From: Emiliania huxleyi CCMP1516
Taxonomy: Eukaryota > Haptophyta > Isochrysidales > Noelaerhabdaceae
Direction: 5' to 3'
NCBI RefSeq assembly: GCF_000372725.1
Contig: NW_005195085.1
Span: 8,311-72,310 of the forward strand
Length of the DNA stretch: 64,000 bases
The stretch's first letter is position 1. Every line of letters starts with the position of its first letter. Below, piece by piece: positions 32,668 through 42,768 of this stretch. The position numbers and the translations under genes were made by a program. The notes under the pieces were generated by a model, which did not search any database, was not told where the DNA came from, and saw only the letters and a program-made list of their open reading frames with translations.

Positions 32668-32789
32668 ATGAGGAAGGGGGGGGGGCAGCGGCGCGGCGAA
32701 ACGTCTACAGTCTCGAAGGGAAAAAGAATTTTATGAGCTCAAGAATCTCTGTCGTTTCTATGACAGGAGAAAAGACGAGAAAAGACGAG

Positions 32790-32912
32790 TCCTGTGCCCC
32801 CGAGTTCATTTTATAAACAAAGACGAGCACGTGTTTCTGTGTTGTGTGCTGTGGCGTGGGGTGTGTGTGTGTTGCGTTGTAAAATGAACTCGGGGGCTCG
32901 GGACGCGGCACA
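32790..32912. repeat. inverted repeat AAAATGAACTCGGGGG
   Basis: The block around 32795-32816 is the reverse complement of 32879-32900, and a third direct copy of ATGAACTCGGGGGCACAGGA lies at 51569-51588. The spacer carries a GT microsatellite. It sits between divergent TPR and kinase genes. Confidence 0.65.
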
Positions 32913-33071
32913 AAGGGGGCAAACACGGGGAGGCACGTAGTGACGCAAGGGAGTCTAGGCGACGATGGCGTCCTCCGACTGTGATCTGTGTTGCGTGTCG
33001 ATTTTCGCGCCTTCCGTCGCGGGGATGACATGCGATTTCTGTAATATGCTAGCTCAAAAAGAAATTTTTCA

Positions 33072-34604
33072 ATGGCCATGGAACGTGCGTCCCCCCGTTC
33101 AATCGGCCATAGGACCTTCTGGCCGCGCTCCAAGTGCCCCATCATGCTGGCAGATGAGTGCCTGAAGGCTCTGAAGAGGATACGGCTGGCGCGGGCAGAT
33201 GTGCACCGCACGGCGGTAGACACGCTCCGCTACCGAGGCTCGGAACCAACTGATGCATACCAACTCATGTTCCAAGCCCTTGTCGGGAGCGAGGGCAGAC
33301 GGGAGAGTGGCACGGCCAACTATGACTTTGACGACCTGGAGATTGGCCCGAAACTTGGGGAGGGAGGGTGCGAAGCCGCCTTGCAGAGCATTATACGCCA
33401 CCAGCCAACCCGTTCCTTGTGTGTCACAGATTCGGTGTGGTCCGACTCGCGCGGCACCGGCCGACGGGTGAGATGCTGGCCGTCAAGACGGTGATCAAGT
33501 CCAAGGTGCGCCGCGCATGCGAACGCCGCTCCTTCGAGCAGCTGGAGAGGGAGAGGCAAGTACTACAACTGCTCCGTCGGGCTTGGGGCTTGAGTGAGCT
33601 CGCGTCAGCGACGCAGGCACCCGCGACACCCCTCACCCGATTCTGCCCTCCTCGCCACTTACTCATCGTGCCACCTCGCCACTCCCTCGCCGTTCCAGCT
33701 CATCTGCTCGGCACATGACGCCTCCTGCCTTTACCTCGTGATGCGAGCGTATCTTGGCGGCAATCTTGCCAACCTGCTTGCCGCACACGGCCCGCTGACC
33801 GAGAACTCCGCGCGCTTCTACCTCGCAAACATTGCTCTCGGCCTTGAGTTACTGCACGTGCTCGGTGCTCTCGATCCAAAGCACAAGCGGTACTTCTAAG
33901 TAGACGCAGCCGAGAACGAGATTTATCCGCGGCTCATAGGTGTAATGTATCGAGACCTAAAACCTGAGAACGTCTTGCTCGGCTCCAGCGGCTGGCCGGT
34001 GCTGGCAGACTTTGGCCTCATCGCTTTTGTGGACTCTTCGGCCAATGCCTCCCGCTCGTACACGCGCGTGGGAACCCCGCTCTTCATGGCACCGGAGATG
34101 GTGGCGGAGACGGGGCACGGGGCAGAGGTCGATTGGTGGGCGATGGGCGTCCTGGCCTGCGATTGCCTCACCGGTCACACTCCCTTCGCCGAAGACGACG
34201 ACGAGGCTGCTCTATACCGCAACATCGCCACCGCCACATTCGCGCGGCGCTTCCAGCGCGAATTCGCCTGCCGCCTCGGGCCCGGCGCGCCCCTCGTCGA
34301 TGCGCTGCTCAAACTAGAGCCATCAGAGAGGCTCGGCGCTGGCACTGGAGGCGTGGGCGCCCTCCGCGCGTGCCCCTTCTTCCGCGGAGTGCCGTGGGAG
34401 GCTCTGCGCAGGAGGCAGGTGGCGGCGCCGCATGGTGAGTGGTGTGAGAAACAGACCGCTCAGGCGGTTAGCGGCGCGCGGTTCACGCCGGTCTTGCCGG
34501 CGCGGTCTGCGGAGGAGTGCGCGCGAGGGAGAGAGGCGCGTAACGAGGCGGCCAAGGCCATCGACCTGATGTTCGACCTATCTGCTTGGGGGGAGGAGAG
34601 GTGA
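33072..34604 (+). CDS. serine/threonine protein kinase, AGC-like
   Basis: Exons 33072-33367, 33430 to about 33569, 33699-33864 and 33940-34604. The joins rebuild kinase motifs exactly: KLGEG/GFGVVRL (glycine loop), MLAVKTVIKSK (VAIK lysine), LICSAHDASCLYLVMRAYLG, LHVLG/VMYRDLKPENVLL (catalytic loop YRDLKPEN), LADFGLIAF (DFG), VGTPLFMAPEM (APE) and GHGAEVDWWAMGVLACDCLT. YRDLKPEN and VDWWAxGV are typical of AGC kinases (PKA/PKG group). The C-terminal ERLGAGTGGVGALRACPFFR plus a short tail resembles the AGC extension but lacks a clear FxxF motif. The N-terminal 85 residues have no recognised domain. Regulation is not visible. Confidence 0.85.
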
Positions 34605-34710
34605 TTGCTAACGGATTGCAACGAGCGGTTCGGAGCCTCGCGCCTCGCAGCTTTACTCGTACTACGGCTCGCTCTGCGGACTGCGCAGATGCCAGATCGA
34701 TGTAACACCA

Positions 34711-37700
34711 TCAACCAACCCGTGCACACGTAAATAAATAAATAAAACGGACACCTCTACTAGGAGATGGGTAAAAAGGAACAGGTCCCGTGCACACGTA
34801 ATGTCTGAACTCTGATGATTTGGTAATGCCGCCCCGTTTCGACCGATACTCCACATAGAGCCGTATCATCACCCACAAACTCTTGCGTCTTGGCACAGAG
34901 CCACATGAGCAGCACGACTCCTCCTCGCCAATCTCTAAATGTACAGTAGACTGGGGCTCACAAACGCGGCGGTCGTGTAGCAAGAATTGTGCGCACGGCA
35001 CCGCCACGGCACCGCCCCGCCGCGGCACCGCCTCGCGCTTCGAGTGGGCCTTCATCTGCGGGGCGGCGCAGCGGAGGCGCGGACCGGCGCCATGCCCGGC
35101 GGGGTGGCGAGGATGCTCGCTTCGACGATCTCCGTAGGCGGGGCGGCGCGCCACTTCTCCTACCGATGCAACGGGACCCGATCCATCTCCTGTTGTGTAT
35201 GTTGCCTTCCCCACCGGCCACTGCTGTGCTACTGCTACTACCGCTCCGCTGCAGCTACTCTCCTGCGCGAGCCAGCTCTGCTTCCAGACCGGCCCCGCGC
35301 CCGACGCGCGCCGCAGCCGGTCGCCGACCGGGCCGCCTACGGGACGTGTCTCGGACATGTCCTGGACGTGTCCTGGACCTGCCTCAGCCGGTCGCCGACC
35401 GGGCCGCCCTTTTGGACTGTGGCGTGCACCCAGCGGGTCGCGTGGTCGCCGAGGGTGGGGAGCACCTGTTCACAGCGGGAGGTGTGAAGAGGCGCCGCCC
35501 TCAGACGTCGCGGTATCGCCTCAGAGCCGCGGAAGCACGTCGGACAGCGTGCAATTGCTCACAGCCTCGAGGAAGCGGTCGGTCGCGCCTTCACAGGAGA
35601 GGGGGCGCACTGAGCCGGCCCGTCGATGATCAATCAGGTCCGCGGACCTGGCCGCGCCTTCCCACGAGAGGGCGCGCCGCTCCTCTGCGCTGAGCGGCTC
35701 GGGCTCCTGTTCATAGCAGGCGAGGAGTGACGAGAGGACGCCCTCGCGCCTTCCTCCGAGCTAGACTCCTCCCCGGCGCCGAGTCGAGCGCCGCCTGCAG
35801 CTGCTGCAGAAACTCCTAGAAGGTTCCAAGAAGGTTCCAAGAAGGCTCCTAGAAGGTTCGTGGCCGCCTGCAGCAGAAACTCCTCGGGCGTGTCGTAGGG
35901 GAGCGTGTTCCGGAACTGCATAAAGAAATCGTTGGACGGGTGGCGCTGCACGACCACGAACTTGCCCATCGCCAGCGCCTGCTCACGGCCGGCGGTGTGA
36001 AGAGGCGGCCGAGCCGCCTCGGCGCAAGCCGCCCGCCGCCGAGTCGTACCTCCGCCGTGGTGGTCGAGAGCACCTCCGACTGGGACGGGTTGATAAAGAC
36101 CTGGCTCACAGCTGCAACTGTGAAGAGACGCCGCTCGCACCGCCTCGCACACCGCAAGGGCTCGGCCTCGGACCTTGTACCGCCGCAGCGTGGCGCCAGA
36201 GTGGTCGGTGGGCGGGAAGAAGGAGAGCCTACGGCGGCGCCCTCCCTCTCTCCCCGACGGCCTCTCCTCTGCCCTCGTCGGGCGGCGGCAAGTAGGAGGC
36301 GCCTCAGCTCCCGCGCCGCCGCCTCCACCTCCACCTCGGCCAAATCCTCGCCGCCCCCGTACACGTCGACGTGCGTCGGCGGCTGGCCGAGAGACTGCTG
36401 CAGCGCGAGGTAGTCGATCAGCAGCCGGTGCCCCTTTGCCCACAGCACCTTTCCCAGGAAGTAGGCGCCGGCGCGGCGCGGCGGGAAGTGCGACCTCGCA
36501 GCGCGGCGTCCAATCTCGAGGAACTCGGACCGCACGCCATGCACGTTGCAAACCACCGCGCGCGGAAGGGGCTGGATCGTGCCAGACAGCTTGATGACCC
36601 GGTCGCAGTACGCTCCGCACATCCACTCGTTGAGCCGCTTGAGCACGGCGGCGGTGGCTGCGCCGGCGTACATCCTCGCGTAGTAGAGGTAGTTTGTGTG
36701 CACCACTCCAATCACCAGCTTGAAGCGGTGCCGCCAGTTGGCGCCCGAGTGGTACCAGTTGAGGTGCTCGGGCTCCTCGAGGACACAGACGTCGCACTCT
36801 CCCGCCTCGAAGCAGCCCGTCACGTCGCCTGCGCGGCGGGGTGTCTAGGAAGTGTCTAGGAAGTGTCTAGGAAGTGTCTAGCAGCCCGTCACGTCGCCTG
36901 CGCGGCGCGTCTCGGACGTGTCCGCACACGCGCCGGCAGCGCGTTGAGGCGGCCCGACGCGTCGCCGAGCGGGAGGATCTCTCAGGTGTCTAGGAAGTAT
37001 CTAGGAGGTGTTTGGAGGTGTCTAGGAAGCGTCGCCGAGCGGGAGGATCGAGCCGCGGTCGAGGTCGTACCTCGCCTGGCGGAGGGAACGACTGGGTGAG
37101 TGGGTCGAGGCGGTCACAAGGGAGGTGGCCACGGTGAAGGGAGCGGGAGAGAACGACTCGAGGAACAGCGCCGCTCGGCTAGTCCTCGGCCTGCTAGATC
37201 CGGGTGAGAGATTCGCTCCATCTCTCACCAACTCCGCCAGACTTCGGCCCACATCTCTACCTCGTCTGTGTGGGCGGGCTGCTCGCCGGGTAAAAGCGCA
37301 GCCGAAAGTCCGCGCGCACGCCTCCCCGCTCCGCGAGCCAGAGTCGTATGTGCCGCTCTTGAGCCTGCGGGTCGGCGAAGCGCAGCTTCCCGGGGAAGAC
37401 GAGTGCTTGCTCTCGCGGGTGCAGCCAGGGCACGGCCAGCGTCACGCTCCTGCGGCGAGGGAGGGCGACATCGCCGGCTTGGGTGCGGTGAGGGGCGAGG
37501 GGTGGGAGGGGGAGGGGGGGGGGAGGGCGAGGGTTAGAGTAGGGAGGGCGAGGGGCAGGGAGGGTAGGGGCAGGGAGGGTAGGGGCAGGGAGGGTAGGGG
37601 CAGGGGTAGGGCTAGGCTTGTCACCGGCCAGCCTTGGAGAGGTAGGCGGCGCGGAGGAGCGGGTTGATGGCGGTGCCCGTCATCCAGGGAAGCGCCGCCG

Positions 37701-38284
37701 TCGTCACGATGGCGATGTGGAAGTCGTCCGTAAACACCTGCGGCCGCAGAGGCAGCCCAGCGGCGCTGTCGAAAGCAACATCGGGAGCGGCTCGCGCAGT
37801 GCGGCTGGGGCGTGTGCAAGACCTGGCTACGGATCTCGCGCAGGTCGCCCCGCTTCGCCGCGCGGCTGCGGCGGTGCTGCACGAGCGCGGTCCCCACCAC
37901 CAGCCAGGCGGCAGGGTGCAGCGTACGAAGCAGCTCCGCCACGCGCAGGCTCGCTTGCCGCGCTCGCTCCGCCGCCTGACGGCTGATGCGGCGCGCGTGC
38001 GCCGCCGCGGCCGTCGTTGTCGCAGACGTTGCCGCCGCGGCAGCCGCAGCAGCAGACGCCGCCGCCGCAGCGGCAGATGCCGCCGCCGCGGACGCCGCAG
38101 TGAGCAGCGCATCTGCGGGAGGCGAGGGCGCGGGCGCAGTTGCACCGCGCCGCTTCGGCCGCGGAGCTGGCGAGGCGTCGCGGCGGACGCGCAGCCCGGG
38201 CAGGCTCGACGCGGCGGCCGGCGCGCAGAGCAGAGCGGCCGCAAACGCACACGCCAGCCAGCAGCGGCGGGGCCCAGGCGCCAT
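34711..38284 (-). CDS. DGD: digalactosyldiacylglycerol synthase (GT4 family), plastid envelope
   Basis: ATG at 38284 begins [20 protein letters not shown], a signal peptide followed by an Ala/Ser/Thr-rich transit-like region, as expected for a secondary plastid. Catalytic exons: [20 protein letters not shown] (about 37710-37650), [145 protein letters not shown] and [14 protein letters not shown]. These match plant DGD1/DGD2 block by block, including the [10 protein letters not shown] and HTNYL hallmarks. At least five introns are duplication-flanked minisatellite introns. The C-terminal part after TDRFLE ([20 protein letters not shown], to a stop at 34711) is inferred and could end earlier. 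Confidence 0.85.
36811..37049 (-). repeat. two adjacent minisatellite introns with exon duplications in DGD
   Basis: Copies 36811-36838 and 36880-36907 (AGCAGCCCGTCACGTCGCCT...) flank four GTGTCTAGGAA units at an offset of 69. Copies 36959-36979 and 37029-37049 (GCGTCGCCGAGCGGGAGGAT) flank related units at an offset of 70. In the first, both copies contain AG/GC on the sense strand, so GC-AG splicing is exact. Confidence 0.85.
37495..37620. repeat. GGGCAGGGAGGGTAG minisatellite in DGD intron
   Basis: Multiple 15-bp units between the PWLHPREQ and [10 protein letters not shown] exons, with a G9 run at the 5' side on the plus strand. Confidence 0.7.
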
Positions 38285-38342
38285 ACAGGTCGTGTACACA
38301 CAAACAGTGGATTTTGCTCTGTGATTGGTTGGGTATTGAGTT

Positions 38343-38480
38343 CGTGTCCACCCATGCCGCGTTGGTGTCCAGTCCGAGCCCGACTGTTCTTCACCTTTCT
38401 ACCTAACCTGCCTAATCATCTCTCCCGCGTCCACCCATACCGCGTTGGTGTCCAGTCCGAGCCTGGCTGTTCTTCACCTG
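38343..38480. repeat. tandem copies of a dispersed 50-bp repeat
   Basis: GTCCACCCATACCGCGTTGG ... TCCAGTCCGAGCC ... GACTGTTCTTCACC occurs at about 38345-38400 and 38429-38480, and a third copy lies at 23090-23145. All copies are near gene ends. Confidence 0.8.
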
Positions 38481-38819
38481 GTTGTACAATGAAACAGAGG
38501 CCGTCTCGGTCTCGCCGTTGCACAAGTGCACTCAAGAAACGTCTATTCGTTTACTAGTCCTACACTTCCGCGCATGTATTTTGCGCTCAAACGAAACAAC
38601 TGTTGCATTCTGAGAGGCCTCGGACTCGGGCCCGGTGCTTCGACGCAGCACAGTGTGCTTCGTGGTAGCATGAACTCAGAACGGCCCCCCGAGAGCGCCT
38701 CTTCGACGCCCACGGGTCCCAGGGGTCGGAGGGGTTGCGAGAGGGCCCCGGCTATTTTTTGTTTGAATCCCGGAGGCCGTTCGAACATGAATTGACGTTC
38801 CACGTGCCCGTCCATCCCC

Positions 38820-39965
38820 TTGTTGTCCAGCTTTGTGCAGTGCAGCGTGCGAGGGTGCGAGCAGCGCAGCGCCAGGCCGACCACTGGCACGCCCGAGCGG
38901 CTGTGGGACGGAGGCCCGCCGAGCGAGTGCGAGCCGCATCGGCGGCCATGTCTCCCGCCGCCGCGAGCGAGTGGCGCAAAGAGGCAGCGTCGCGCATGCT
39001 TTTCCGAAACGTCGCATGCGGCAAAATTTTCTTCTTTTAACGCCATCCCCATGCGTGATGATATGAAGATGGAGTCCTGGGCGATGCGCGTCACCGTCCA
39101 GCGCCGCCTTGGGCTCCCCCTTGATGTCGCCTGCCAGGCGGTGGAGGCAGGCAAGAGGGCACCCAGCGGCCAGCTACACGACGTCCTTGGCGACGCCGCG
39201 ATGGTTAACCCTCGGTCAAAGCATGCTACAAGACACAAATTTCTACTCAAACGTTTGGTCAAATGCCTCCGCTCGGCGTGGGGCATGATCATCGAGATGG
39301 AGCCGACTGCACACCTCAGTTACAGTAATCCAAAACAACCTGACGTGGCGGCGGCAAACATCGGCAGGGGGCACAGGCGCCTTGTTGCCGATCTGAAGCT
39401 TACGAGTTCGCTCGCGAGCAACAGCAAGGGCAAGGATGGAGAGGGTGAAATTCGGCTCGGCTGGAAGGGGGCCTATGTGCGCTTTGGCAACACGGAGACC
39501 GGGCTGCTCAAGTTGGTCAAAGGGCGCGGCAAGTGGTCTCCGTCGGAAGCGACGGCAGCGGCGGTGGCGGGGGAGGAGGAGGAGGCCGAGGAGGAGGGGG
39601 AGGAGGGGGAGGAGGAGGATGCCCCCAAGGGAAAGCTCAAGGAGCAGCCTGGCGATTACCCCTTTGCGCGGCAGCAGGATTGCGATCTACGTTTGTTTGA
39701 TTTTGAGGCTTTCGGAGGCTTTGGAAAGGAGGTTCGCAGCACCCTGAGGGAGGCGGCGAACCAGCTGAGCAACAAACTTTCACACGCTCAGCACCTGGAC
39801 GAGGTCACATGGACCACCAAGAACTGGCACGGGCTGCAGATGCAGCGCTTGTCTGTCGTCCTCCACACCGCCGTAGCGTGGCAGACGGTGAACGAGCTAG
39901 CGTGCGGGGAGAGCGGCATTGTGCATGGTGCGGAGTGCATTGCCGTTCTTAACGGAGTCGCTTAG
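38820..39965 (+). pseudogene. C-terminal end of a non-LTR-type retroelement polyprotein (PD-(D/E)XK-like)
   Basis: One open frame to a stop at 39965; the first in-frame ATG is 39051 (MRDDMKMESWAMRVTVQRRL). The sequence RRLGLPL, then GDAAMVNPRSKHATRHKFLL, then QPDVAAANIGRGHRRLVADL followed by KLTSSLAS follows the C-terminal module that trails reverse transcriptase in many retroelement ORFs: RRLGLPL, a GDAL...RHN..R block, PDV and a D-x-K strand. It ends with FDFEAFGGFGKEVRSTLREA and LHTAVAWQ. No reverse-transcriptase exons lie upstream, so it is a 5'-truncated copy. An acidic insert (EEEEAEEEGEEGEEED) is unusual. Confidence 0.6.
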
Positions 39966-40065
39966 GCGGCTCCGGTGGTGAGCCTGTGTGTGTGCCAGTC
40001 CGCGCCAGTCTGCGCCCTTGTCGTGCCAGTGTGCTGTGAGAGAGGCTTGTATCTTAAGAATTCTT
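39966..40065 (+). repeat. putative 3' tail of the retroelement
   Basis: Directly after the stop at 39965. The block from about 40001 to 40062 (AGTCTGCGCCCTTGTCGTGC ... GAGAGAGGCTTGTAT ... TTAAGAATTCT) recurs inverted at 51320-51386. This supports a dispersed 3' untranslated end of a retroelement family. Confidence 0.6.
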
Positions 40066-40109
40066 TTTTGCCTTGCCGCCGCCGCGCGGGCACGGACCCA
40101 GCCAGCGAT

Positions 40110-41126
40110 ATGCGGCTCCTCGGCAGCGCGGCGATCACGCTGCTCGCCGCTCCAGCCGCGCGTCGCGCGCCGCCCGCGGCGGCCCTCGCTCACGCCGCCG
40201 GCTCGCGCGTCCTCCTCGTCGAGGACAACGACGGCATGCGCTCGGCGCTGCACAAGTACCTCGCGGACAACGGGTTCGAGTGCGAGGCGTACGCGGACGC
40301 GGGCGTGGCGCTGCGCGCGCTGCGCCGCGCCACGCCGTCGACGCGGCCCGACCTCATCATCACCGACGTGATGATGCAGGGGCTGGACGGGATCGGCCTC
40401 CTGCGGCGGGTCCGCTCTGAGCCGGCGCTGTGCGGGGTGCCGGTGCTGCTGCTCACGGCGCGCGGGCTCGCGGCGGACCGCATCGCGGGCTACAGCGCCG
40501 GCGCGTCGGCGTACCTCACAAAGCCCTTCGACCCCGAGGAGCTCCTCGCTTGCTGCAACGCGCTGCTCGCCAACGCGATGCTCTCTCGCGCAGCGACCAC
40601 GAGGGAGGAGCTCGCCTCCCTCTCCGAGGACGTGTCCGCCACCAAGCAGCTCCTCCAGCTCCTCCTCCTTCAGCAGCAGCAGCAGCAGGCAGTCGGCAGC
40701 CAACCGGGCGGCGGGGTGGCCATAACCTCGCCGCCGCGGCTGATCGAGGCGGCGGCGGCGGCGGCGGCGGGAGGCGGCGGCGGCGGCGATAGAGGCGCGC
40801 TGGTGCTGCATGTGCCCGGGGGGCAGGGGGCGGCGGAGGCGGAGGCGGAGGCGGCGCCGCGCCTGACGAACCGCGAGCGGACAGTGCTCGAGCTGGTTGG
40901 GGAGGGGATGCTGAACAAAGAGATTGCGGTGCGGCTGGGCGTCTCGAAGTCGCACGTGGAGAAGTACGTGCGTCGGCTGCTCGACAAGACCTCCTCCTCG
41001 AACCGGACGGAGCTGGTGCGGAGGGCGCTGCAGCTCGGCCTGCTGCGGCTCGATGCGCCCGCGCCGCCGGGGCAGGCTAGCCGGCATGCAGAGGCCCTCC
41101 TCCCGAACCGGGAGGGGGGCGGCTGA
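40110..41126 (+). CDS. nuclear-encoded plastid response regulator, Ycf29/TctD-like (NarL/LuxR type)
   Basis: Single exon of 338 residues. MRLLGSAAITLLAAPAARRA is a signal/transit-like leader. The receiver begins SRVLLVEDNDGMRSALHKYL, with phospho-acceptor aspartate in DLIITDVMMQGLDGIGLLRR, then PVLLLTARGLAADRIAGYSA and GASAYLTKPFDPEELL. The phrase LTARGLAADRIxGYxxGxxAYLTKPF closely follows plastid Ycf29. A Q- and A-rich linker leads to a LuxR-type helix-turn-helix, LTNRERTVLELVGEGMLNKE / IAVRLGVSKSHVEKYVRRLL. The absence of introns contrasts with the neighbours. Transfer from a red-lineage plastid genome is the natural explanation; targets are unknown. Confidence 0.85.
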   Translation: MRLLGSAAITLLAAPAARRAPPAAALAHAAGSRVLLVEDNDGMRSALHKYLADNGFECEAYADAGVALRALRRATPSTRPDLIITDVMMQGLDGIGLLRRVRSEPALCGVPVLLLTARGLAADRIAGYSAGASAYLTKPFDPEELLACCNALLANAMLSRAATTREELASLSEDVSATKQLLQLLLLQQQQQQAVGSQPGGGVAITSPPRLIEAAAAAAAGGGGGGDRGALVLHVPGGQGAAEAEAEAAPRLTNRERTVLELVGEGMLNKEIAVRLGVSKSHVEKYVRRLLDKTSSSNRTELVRRALQLGLLRLDAPAPPGQASRHAEALLPNREGGG

Positions 41127-41919
41127 CAAGGGTAGGGCGGGTAGGGAGGACTGTGAGCGTGTCAAGTGGAGCCTGGCAGGGGGCGAGCGGGCAGAGAGGG
41201 AGGAGGACAGAGTGAGTGAGTGCCGCCGGCCTCTCCCCAAGGTGTTTGTAACGTGAGCTGTGAGCTGTGAGCTGCGTGAAGGACCGCAGGGATTCCAAGT
41301 GTAATCTAGAGCCGTATCGGGTGTGCGTGCCGCGGCCTTGACGGGGCGTGCGGCCTCAGTGGAAAAGGCATGGCAATACTGTGATCTGTGTTCACACAAA
41401 GCCGTCAAGGGACACGGAGGCCCGCGGGGGGGCGCGGGGGCGGGGGGGGGGGGGGGGCCCCCCTTTCGAGCGCCCCGGGCCGGACACGACAAGCACAACA
41501 CGCTCCACGAGGCACGACCACGCGTGCGCCACGGCGGCGGCCCTGTGCCCTGAGCCAGCTTGGAGCTTCTTTTCATCACTGCATGCCGCCGAAAGGGCGG
41601 CGTTGGCCTCGAACGCGGACCCCGATCTAGAGAGAGAGAGAGAGGATATTTTTTGAAGCCAACAAGAAATCACGACTTTCCCCTGCTCACCGATCTACGC
41701 GGCGAGTAACGAAACTCCAAGAGGCACCACGAGAACAGGACCTCCAAGAGGAACGTAGCATCCACGTGCCTGTTCCTGGAAGTCCCTGCGAGGGTTGATC
41801 CATGCGAGGCTCGAGAGGCGTGTGTGTGTACGCGAGGCGTGAACGCTCTCCCGTAACGATAAAACAGATCGCCGCGCCCGGCCGTGCGAGGCGGCCGCGC
41901 AGGTTGCCGTTCGGAGGAT
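41127..41919. other. intergenic with G-run and short GA microsatellite
   Basis: Contains GTGAGCT triplication (41253-41272), a G18-like run (41441-41457) and (GA)n at 41632-41644. No supported gene. Confidence 0.5.
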
Positions 41920-42611
41920 ATGACAGAGGAGGGCAGCACGCACCAACTGCGGCCATCCTTCAATGAGCGCTTTAAGGCTCCGGCGGTCAAGGTGCGCCAA
42001 AGACGCTGGGCACGTGCCTGTACAGCTCTTACACCGGCCGGCTCCTCGAGCTATACCGTGCTTGAGCACTGTGCCCTTTTCGCGAGAGAACCCTCGCCCA
42101 TTCGTTGCCTGCGACCAGGTCCTCCTCGGCTCGGTCCTTTCCGAGCGTCTCGCAGACAAGAGCTACTCGGCGGATGGCGCGGCGCAGTGGTCAAAGGAGA
42201 TATCGGACGAGATTAAGAGCAGGCAAGGGTAGCCGAGAGGCTCGACTCGGCCACGAGCGAGAATAGCGAGCAAGAAGGATCGCCATCCGCGGGAGGAACC
42301 TCGCGAGCACACGCCCGGCGCCCCTGCAGGCTCAAGGCAGAGTTTGACCTACCGCGCTACAAGTTTGTGGTGCAGGTCCTCATCGGAGAGCAGCGGGGCG
42401 AGGGGATTCGGTGTGCCATTCTGCCCTTGCCTCCAGTATGCCAGCGCAGGAACACGCCGGGCACACGGCGACTGAGAGCTGCGAGTCGCTTGGCGGTAGG
42501 TTTGCAGGCCGATGCTTGTGGGACCACAACACTGACGCCTTCGCCGAAGACTCTTACCGTAATGACTCCCTCTTCTGCGTCGCCTCCGCCTATGGCGTCT
42601 ACCTGTACTAG
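41920..42611 (+). CDS. Tctex1-type dynein light chain (DYNLT family)
   Basis: Four exons: 41920-41991, 42119-42222, 42330-42412 and 42508-42611. All joins are in phase: APAVK/VLLGSVLSERLADKSYS, EISDEIKSR/LKAEFDLPRYKFVVQVLI, GEQRGEGIR/CRCLWDHNTDAFAEDSYRN, ending LFCVASAYGVYLY. The PRYKxVVQVxIGEQRGxGxR and DSLFCVAxxYGVY signatures identify Tctex1. Intron 2 is GC-AG (AG/GCAAGG ... CTGCAG/GC). About 121 residues, the normal family length. A role in dynein motors or flagellar transport is expected from family. Confidence 0.9.
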
Positions 42612-42768
42612 AGAGTTCTACCGTCGTGTCAAATCTCTTCTCGGACCGATTGCCACGCATAAGCAAATAAAATTTCTATTTTGCCCGCAAAAGCTGCACC
42701 GCAAGATTCCTGGCACACAAAAACGCGTAATCCCACCTCAAACTCCCTCCCGCGCCAACAAATCGCCT

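Noticed and set aside
34883..35693. Plus-strand gene between the kinase and DGD
   Set aside because: The duplication-flanked intron at 35314-35408 has proper GC and AG borders only on the minus strand, where it extends the DGD reading frame.
39897..41579. 560-codon minus-strand ORF over the response regulator
   Set aside because: Antisense of a clear receiver-HTH gene; composition is Arg/His/Pro-rich shadow.
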